Part shown: positions 59,716 to 64,000 of the stretch, piece by piece
Position numbering within the stretch: the first letter of the stretch is position 1
Layout of the letters: the number at the start of each line of letters is the position of its first letter
NCBI RefSeq assembly: GCF_001280845.1
Contig: NZ_LGHP01000001.1
Coordinates: 1,318,319 to 1,382,318, forward strand
DNA from: Bacillus sp. FJAT-28004
Lineage (GTDB): Bacteria; Bacillota; Bacilli; Paenibacillales; Paenibacillaceae
Reading direction: 5' to 3'
Length of the DNA: 64,000 nt
Notes under the pieces: generated by a model
What the model was told of the DNA's origin: nothing
Seen by the model: the letters and a program-made list of their open reading frames with translations, nothing else
Databases searched by the model: none
Translations under genes and position numbers: made by a program

Positions 59716-61122
59716 ATGTTAGGATACGCTGGCTGGAGCTATCTGCCGTACAGCCCTTACGATCAATATTACAAACGCACCTTGCCTTATATATGCCGTC
59801 TGGCGCCGGACGTTGCCTCGATCGAGTTTGAGTGGATGGATGCGGGAGACAATGGCGCGCATCTGCTCTATTACCGCAAATATCGGACCAATGATCCGTA
59901 TGCGGTTATTGCACTGGATTCGTCAGTTGGCATGATTACGGGTCTGGAACCGGAATGCGACTATGAGATGTATGTAGTGCGGGAAAACGGAGCGGGCTTG
60001 AGCGATATCCGTCTTGCGCGGACGGGTCCGTCGGTCGGCACGGTCGTCAACTATCTGCATCCCGAGGACGAATGTTACGCCTTCTCCGGTAGAAGCTTGT
60101 GCAGCCCTTCGATTGTCAAGCTGCCGTCGGGCGCTCTGCTGGCATCGATGGATGTTTTTGCTAGCAAGGCGCCGCAAAATCTGACGCTGCTCTTCCGCTC
60201 GGACGATAACGGCGAGCATTGGCGTTATGTGTGCGAGTTGCTCCCCTGCTTCTGGGGCAAGCTGTTCTGTCATCGCGGCGTCCTGTATATGCTGGCCAAC
60301 TCCACGGAATACGGCGATTTGCTGATTGGCCGTTCGACGGACGAGGGACAGACTTGGGGTCCGCCCGTTACGATTATGACGGGCGCAGGAAACCGGGATG
60401 GCCGTGGGCCGCACAAGGCGCCAATGCCGGTTATCGAATGGGAGAACAGGCTTTATACGGCGGTAGATTACGGCTCCTGGTTGACTGGCGGACACAGCAA
60501 TGGGCTGATCTCCATTGATGCTGACGCTGATCTGCTTGTTGCCGAGAACTGGTCCTGTACAGGTTTTTTGCCTTACGATCACTCTTGGCCCGGAGCGGAG
60601 CCGGGAGGTCAATCCAACGGAGCTTTGGAAGGAAACGCAGTCGTTGGTCCGGACGGAGAAATTTACAATATGTTACGATATCAAATGGCTGAGTACGGAA
60701 AAGCGCTCGTGCTGAAAGGAAATAAAAATCAGCCTGAAGAACCGCTCCGCTTCCACGGCTTTGCCAACTTCAACGGTGGTAGCAACTCGAAATTTGATCT
60801 TCTTTATGACGAAGGTTCTCAGGCCTATTGGGCAATCGTCAGCGAAATTGTCGATGATGCGACACCGCGTCAGCGTAATGTATTGTCACTTGCCGTATCA
60901 CACGATATGCAAAATTTCCAAATCGTCAAAAGACTTCATGATTTCCGTCATGAAAATCCGGCTGATGTCGGTTTTCAATATGTCAGCTTCTTGATCGACG
61001 GCGACGATATTTTATATTTGTGCCGCACCGCCATCAATCAAGCGAAAAACATGCATGACGCCAACTACTCTACATTTCACCGGATCAGGCAGTTCAGGAA
61101 ACAACTAGATAATAGAGTGTGA
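59716..61122 (+). CDS. BNR/sialidase-fold protein
   Basis: 468 residues, no signal peptide. After an ~100-residue beta-domain, a propeller part with two Asp boxes: SDDNGEHW (residues 162-169) and STDEGQTW (207-214), and the sialidase-like segment SGRSLCSPSIVKLPSGALLASMD before them. Three arginines and the Tyr/Glu pair of true sialidases cannot be confirmed by eye. Likely an exo-glycosidase or lyase-type enzyme acting on the imported sugar before the aldolase. GGAGTGAGG precedes ATG 59716. Confidence 0.75.
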   Translation: MLGYAGWSYLPYSPYDQYYKRTLPYICRLAPDVASIEFEWMDAGDNGAHLLYYRKYRTNDPYAVIALDSSVGMITGLEPECDYEMYVVRENGAGLSDIRLARTGPSVGTVVNYLHPEDECYAFSGRSLCSPSIVKLPSGALLASMDVFASKAPQNLTLLFRSDDNGEHWRYVCELLPCFWGKLFCHRGVLYMLANSTEYGDLLIGRSTDEGQTWGPPVTIMTGAGNRDGRGPHKAPMPVIEWENRLYTAVDYGSWLTGGHSNGLISIDADADLLVAENWSCTGFLPYDHSWPGAEPGGQSNGALEGNAVVGPDGEIYNMLRYQMAEYGKALVLKGNKNQPEEPLRFHGFANFNGGSNSKFDLLYDEGSQAYWAIVSEIVDDATPRQRNVLSLAVSHDMQNFQIVKRLHDFRHENPADVGFQYVSFLIDGDDILYLCRTAINQAKNMHDANYSTFHRIRQFRKQLDNRV

Positions 61123-61181
61123 GATGGGTGGCATTATTTCTTGTGTTGGACAAAATAGGGCTGAAAAGGGGAGAGTGATTC

Positions 61182-61753
61182 ATGTATAAATTCACTTATC
61201 TTTTAACTTGATTTATTATAATGGGACTACTGTTCAGTCAACCAGTGTCAGCAAAAACGGAGTTGAAATATGCCACTCCCGTCCTTAGGGAGTCTATGGC
61301 TTTCTAGGCATTATTGTAGCCTTGGCGTCGATTGTTGGTGCAATGATTTCAAAAAGATAATTGTCCGTCTATGTAACAGAAAAGATCATTCATATCGGTT
61401 GTCTAGTTATGACAATCGGGGCTTTACTATTAACATTCGCGAGTAGTCTAGTAACTTTGCCGAATATAATAGTCATCGTATGTATTTTAATAATCATGTT
61501 TGTCATGTTAATGGGGGCTGGTATTGCTTTACCTAATTGTCTAAGTCTTGCCCTTGTCAATTTTCATGATGTTGTGGGAACAGCAGGCGCGATATTTAGC
61601 TTAGGATATTACTTGCTAGTTAGCTTAACAACATGGGGAATGAGCTCTCTTCATAATGGTTCATTGGTGACGATGCCTATATATTTCTTAGTTATAAGTG
61701 CCGGAATGTGGTTGCTTGGTAAAAAGTTTATTGTAAAGGATTTACTTATTTGA
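61182..61753 (+). pseudogene. Decayed genes: secreted-protein start and MFS C-terminal part
   Basis: ATG 61182 (GGGGAGAG upstream) begins MYKFTYLLT, then an in-frame stop, then FIIMGLLFSQPVSAKTELKY, a signal-peptide-like start. From ~61285 the sequence switches to the last third of an MFS protein: YGFLGIIVALASIVGAMISK, an in-frame TAA at 61358-61360, then a 130-codon open frame with four helices (IIHIGCLVMTIGALLLTFAS; LGYYLLVSLTTWGM) that resembles the C-terminus of Bcr/CflA-type drug transporters. No complete gene can be built, so I call it debris. Confidence 0.6.
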
Positions 61754-62072
61754 GGAAGTAACTTGTTTGAAAAGTGCTTTTTTATTGTGCCTAAAAGGAG
61801 AAATGATACGGGGCCTTATTAAAATGGATATTGAAAGCTAGGTTAAATAAAATTGAAGTTCTATTAAAGAAGCCACTCCATTTTTTCGGAGTGGCTTTAT
61901 GTTTATATAGTAATATAAATACTATAGTTAAACCTTACCTTGTGATTAGATACTATGCGGTGAACCGTACCGCAGCCCCATCGTGAAGTCGGAGGTATTT
62001 TTTTCTTTGTTTTTTATATATTTACAATGGGAATTCGTCTACTTGTAATATGGAAGTAGGTTTTAGGATGAA
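61754..62072. other. Intergenic region
   Basis: About 320 bases with a terminator at 61870 and the phrase GGTGAACCGTACC near 61962 within the inverted repeat TGCGGT/ACCGCA. Nothing coding seen. Confidence 0.4.
61870..61900 (+). terminator. Hairpin terminator after the MFS remnant
   Basis: Perfect AAGCCACTCC (61870-61879) and GGAGTGGCTT (61888-61897), then TATG; weak T-tract on the plus strand, but A/T-rich on both sides. Confidence 0.6.
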
Positions 62073-63023
62073 TTAACATAACACTGGAATTTCAGCGAGA
62101 TCGTAATATATCCTTTTTCCTGTGGCCGCAGCCGTTTTTACCATTTCATCGGCACCATTGGACGGTCCACCTATTCTAAGAACCGCGTCGCAATGGGATA
62201 ACAGACGAACGGAGGAGGGGTGGAAAATTCGTTCAAAAATCTCATCTCCCATTCGTTGTGATCCACATGTTTCAATTAGAGGAAGGGCGTACCATTCACC
62301 AAGGACCGGCATATGTCCCATCTGATAAACTTGTAGGGCCGTTTCATTCATCAGCCGCATATTGTTCCTGATCAGCACCGGATCGTCCCCCGTGTTAGAA
62401 CGGTAAGGACCCGCAATCAGTATATGCTGAGGTTTGCTCATAGGCTGATACAACCCATTAAGCTGAGCGTATTGGAGAAGCATAATCGTTTTTGCATCCC
62501 GTATTTCACCGTTTTCCACCATGTTCAGCGCTTGCCCGAAAGACAACTCCAGTACCTCGATTTCTTCCTGTTCTGTTTCTACACCTCCGCCCTGACCCGT
62601 ATGCATATGTGATGCATACTCAGCAACGAAGAAATATAAAATTTCAGTGACGGAACCAGGGGACATATAAGCTTCTCCAACCTTTTGTACATTAGTCACC
62701 TTGTAGCCGGTTTCCTCTACCGTTTCACGGCGAATGCAGTCCTCCGGCGAGTCATTATCCAGTAATCCAGCGCAAGCTTCGATAAGTATTCCGGTTTCAT
62801 TTCCGTTAATATAAGTCGGCATTCGAAATTGTCGTGTCAAAATTACGGTTTGCTTTTCCAGGTTATACAGCAGAATCGCAGCGCCGTTGCCGCGGTCATA
62901 CGCTTCTCTGGTGTGCGTTTCCCAACTGCCGTCACGTTTTTGGTAATTGAAGGTCATTTTCTTTAAAAGGTACCAATTGTTTGATAGAATCTCTTCTTTC
63001 ACAATATGAATGTTTGGTTGCAT
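62073..63023 (-). CDS. Nudix hydrolase (NudK-like) fused to a DUF4406 domain
   Basis: 316 residues. Residues 1-190 are a GDP-mannose-pyrophosphatase-like Nudix domain: Nudix box [22 protein letters not shown], then [18 protein letters not shown] and [13 protein letters not shown]. Residues ~195-316 ([56 protein letters not shown]) fit DUF4406, a Rossmann-like relative of nucleoside deoxyribosyltransferases. It probably acts on nucleotide-linked metabolites. Start ATG 63023 with AAGGAGA upstream, 18 bases after the methyltransferase stop; one operon with it. Confidence 0.82.
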   Translation of the reverse strand: MQPNIHIVKEEILSNNWYLLKKMTFNYQKRDGSWETHTREAYDRGNGAAILLYNLEKQTVILTRQFRMPTYINGNETGILIEACAGLLDNDSPEDCIRRETVEETGYKVTNVQKVGEAYMSPGSVTEILYFFVAEYASHMHTGQGGGVETEQEEIEVLELSFGQALNMVENGEIRDAKTIMLLQYAQLNGLYQPMSKPQHILIAGPYRSNTGDDPVLIRNNMRLMNETALQVYQMGHMPVLGEWYALPLIETCGSQRMGDEIFERIFHPSSVRLLSHCDAVLRIGGPSNGADEMVKTAAATGKRIYYDLAEIPVLC

Positions 63024-63041
63024 AAGTATTTCTCCTTAACT

Positions 63042-63977
63042 TCAAGCGTTTTTTTTGCCCCAAAAGAATCCCGAATCTTTTGTGATGTAGAGACTTCCTT
63101 TTTCCGCTATCTTGGCCTGTAAATAAGTTTTGAATTGGTCGAGCTTCTCACCAACAAGAACTTTTCTTGCGTTCATCGGTGTTGAAGTAATGTACTGGAG
63201 GAGAGGCTGCTCATCGTCAATCAGCATGTAATCCTCAAAGCGAATCTGTTTAATTTCCGTAAAGGAGTTCTGCAGCATTTCTCTCCCATTATCCAATTGG
63301 AATCGTTCCATCACCGGATCCAACACCTGAATATTCGGATCAAAAGCTTGAGTCAATTGCTCGATTTCTTGCAAATGACTCTTGCTCATCGTAGAGGCGT
63401 ACACGTGACCACCAGGTTTCAGTATACGGCGCATTTCCGATATGGCTCGGTTAATATCGAGCACATGATAGAGCATGTGATTGGCAATCACAATATCGAA
63501 TTCATTGTCGTGAAATGGAACGTCCTGGGCGTCGGCGATCAGAAATTTAAACCTGCCGCTGTGCCCACCTAAACTCATCCGGGCTTCCTCAAGCATTCCT
63601 TGTGATAGATCTGTAAGCGTAATGCTCCAGGTATCGGGAATGAGGTCCGCATTTCTTCGCCATAAGGCTGCATCGCCACAACCGAGTTCAAGCACTTTTA
63701 GACCAGGAAGCGAGCCAAGATGTTCAAAGAACCACCGATGCCATGAAGTCTTGTTCGAAATAAACTGGTCATAAAGTTGTATTCTCGCCTGCAGCCGAGC
63801 TGCATCGTAGTACTGCTCACGCCATTCCTTTTCCTTAAGTATCGTTTGGATGATGTCAGCTAAACCTTCCCAGTCCAATTCATCTCCCTGATCATCTACC
63901 AGAGTCAACGCTTCCTCAATAGTTTTGGATACGTACAGCATATGAGCGATTTTGTGTTGGATGATTTCTTTTTGCAT
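63042..63977 (-). CDS. SAM-dependent methyltransferase (class I)
   Basis: 311 residues. SAM-binding motif I is VLELGCGDAALWRRN, motif II TDLSQGMLEEAR, and the DAQDVPFHDNEFDIVIANHMLYHV post-motif fits UbiE/type 11 methyltransferases; ~85 helical residues precede the domain. Substrate unknown. It precedes the Nudix-DUF4406 gene on the same strand. Start ATG 63977 has only a weak GAGAAG site; no better start is in the window, whose edge is 23 bases away. Confidence 0.82.
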   Translation of the reverse strand: MQKEIIQHKIAHMLYVSKTIEEALTLVDDQGDELDWEGLADIIQTILKEKEWREQYYDAARLQARIQLYDQFISNKTSWHRWFFEHLGSLPGLKVLELGCGDAALWRRNADLIPDTWSITLTDLSQGMLEEARMSLGGHSGRFKFLIADAQDVPFHDNEFDIVIANHMLYHVLDINRAISEMRRILKPGGHVYASTMSKSHLQEIEQLTQAFDPNIQVLDPVMERFQLDNGREMLQNSFTEIKQIRFEDYMLIDDEQPLLQYITSTPMNARKVLVGEKLDQFKTYLQAKIAEKGSLYITKDSGFFWGKKNA

Positions 63978-64000
63978 CTTTAATGAGCTTCTCAGGTCTC

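Noticed and set aside
61950-62010. Group II intron domain V-like hairpin around GGTGAACCGTACCGC
   Set aside because: The conserved GAGCCGTATG...ACGGTTC pairing of domain V is absent; only a short inverted repeat exists.

Overview
The window looks like a chromosomal piece from a Gram-positive, low-to-mid GC member of the Paenibacillaceae (Paenibacillus, Cohnella or a close relative). This rests on strong GGAGG-type ribosome sites, frequent TTG/GTG starts, several LplA/LplB/YtcP-type sugar ABC transporters, a Bacillus-style myo-inositol (iol) operon, and a secreted DUF4855 protein with discoidin modules. No rRNA, tRNA, CRISPR array, phage or intact insertion sequence was seen. Genus-level placement is inference.

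Region 1 (1-12.3 kb, GC-richer) is a hemicellulose/beta-glycoside locus in decay. It holds a partial GH3 enzyme, an intact GH3 with an unusual C-terminal domain, two alpha/beta-hydrolase esterases, an MmpL-type exporter and a lipoprotein. It also holds broken genes: a GH30 with its middle deleted, a GH39 beta-xylosidase with a frameshift and a stop, and duplicated scraps of GH3 and GH39. The small C-terminal domain of the intact GH3 also occurs as a stand-alone gene and as a decayed copy.

Region 2 (12.6-21.7 kb) is an inositol catabolism operon, iolD-E-C-A-(iolJ remnant)-G-B, followed by a LacI-type regulator and a HAD phosphatase. The aldolase gene iolJ survives only as its last ~55 codons, and no inositol transporter or DeoR-type IolR is present. 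Two TAAGCGCTTA palindromes and a cre-like site lie in front of iolD.

Region 3 (22-33 kb, AT-richer) is a fructan-type locus: ROK regulator, FGGY (xylulokinase-like) kinase, a divergent GH32-like enzyme, an LplB/YtcP/LplA transporter, a canonical GH32 exo-fructosidase and a ROK fructokinase. A convergent MFS sugar-efflux-like gene has a 10-bp hairpin between its Shine-Dalgarno and its start codon.

Region 4 (34.4-41.8 kb) pairs a membrane-anchored GxGYxYP putative glycosidase, an AraR-like GntR/LacI-hybrid regulator and a three-gene MalEFG-like transporter. A shared motif, ATATTGA(A/C)TATAT, overlaps the -35 box of three promoters, so these genes look like one undescribed glycan-uptake regulon.

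Region 5 (41.9-50.5 kb) contains unrelated small units: two MFS exporters (one with a DUF3817 head), an iron-sulfur-type COG2345 regulator, a metallo-beta-lactamase-fold hydrolase with an Lrp regulator, a DrrAB exporter, an aminoglycoside-phosphotransferase-like kinase, and a flavodoxin behind an MhqR-like operator.

Region 6 (51-61 kb) has a secreted DUF4855/three-discoidin protein, then an IclR regulator divergent from an operon of an aldolase of the DHDPS/NAL family, a lipoprotein, two permeases and a BNR/sialidase-fold protein. Twin GTTCT-N7-AGAAC palindromes probably mark the IclR operators. The end (61-64 kb) has a decayed MFS gene and a two-gene unit: a methyltransferase and a Nudix-DUF4406 fusion.
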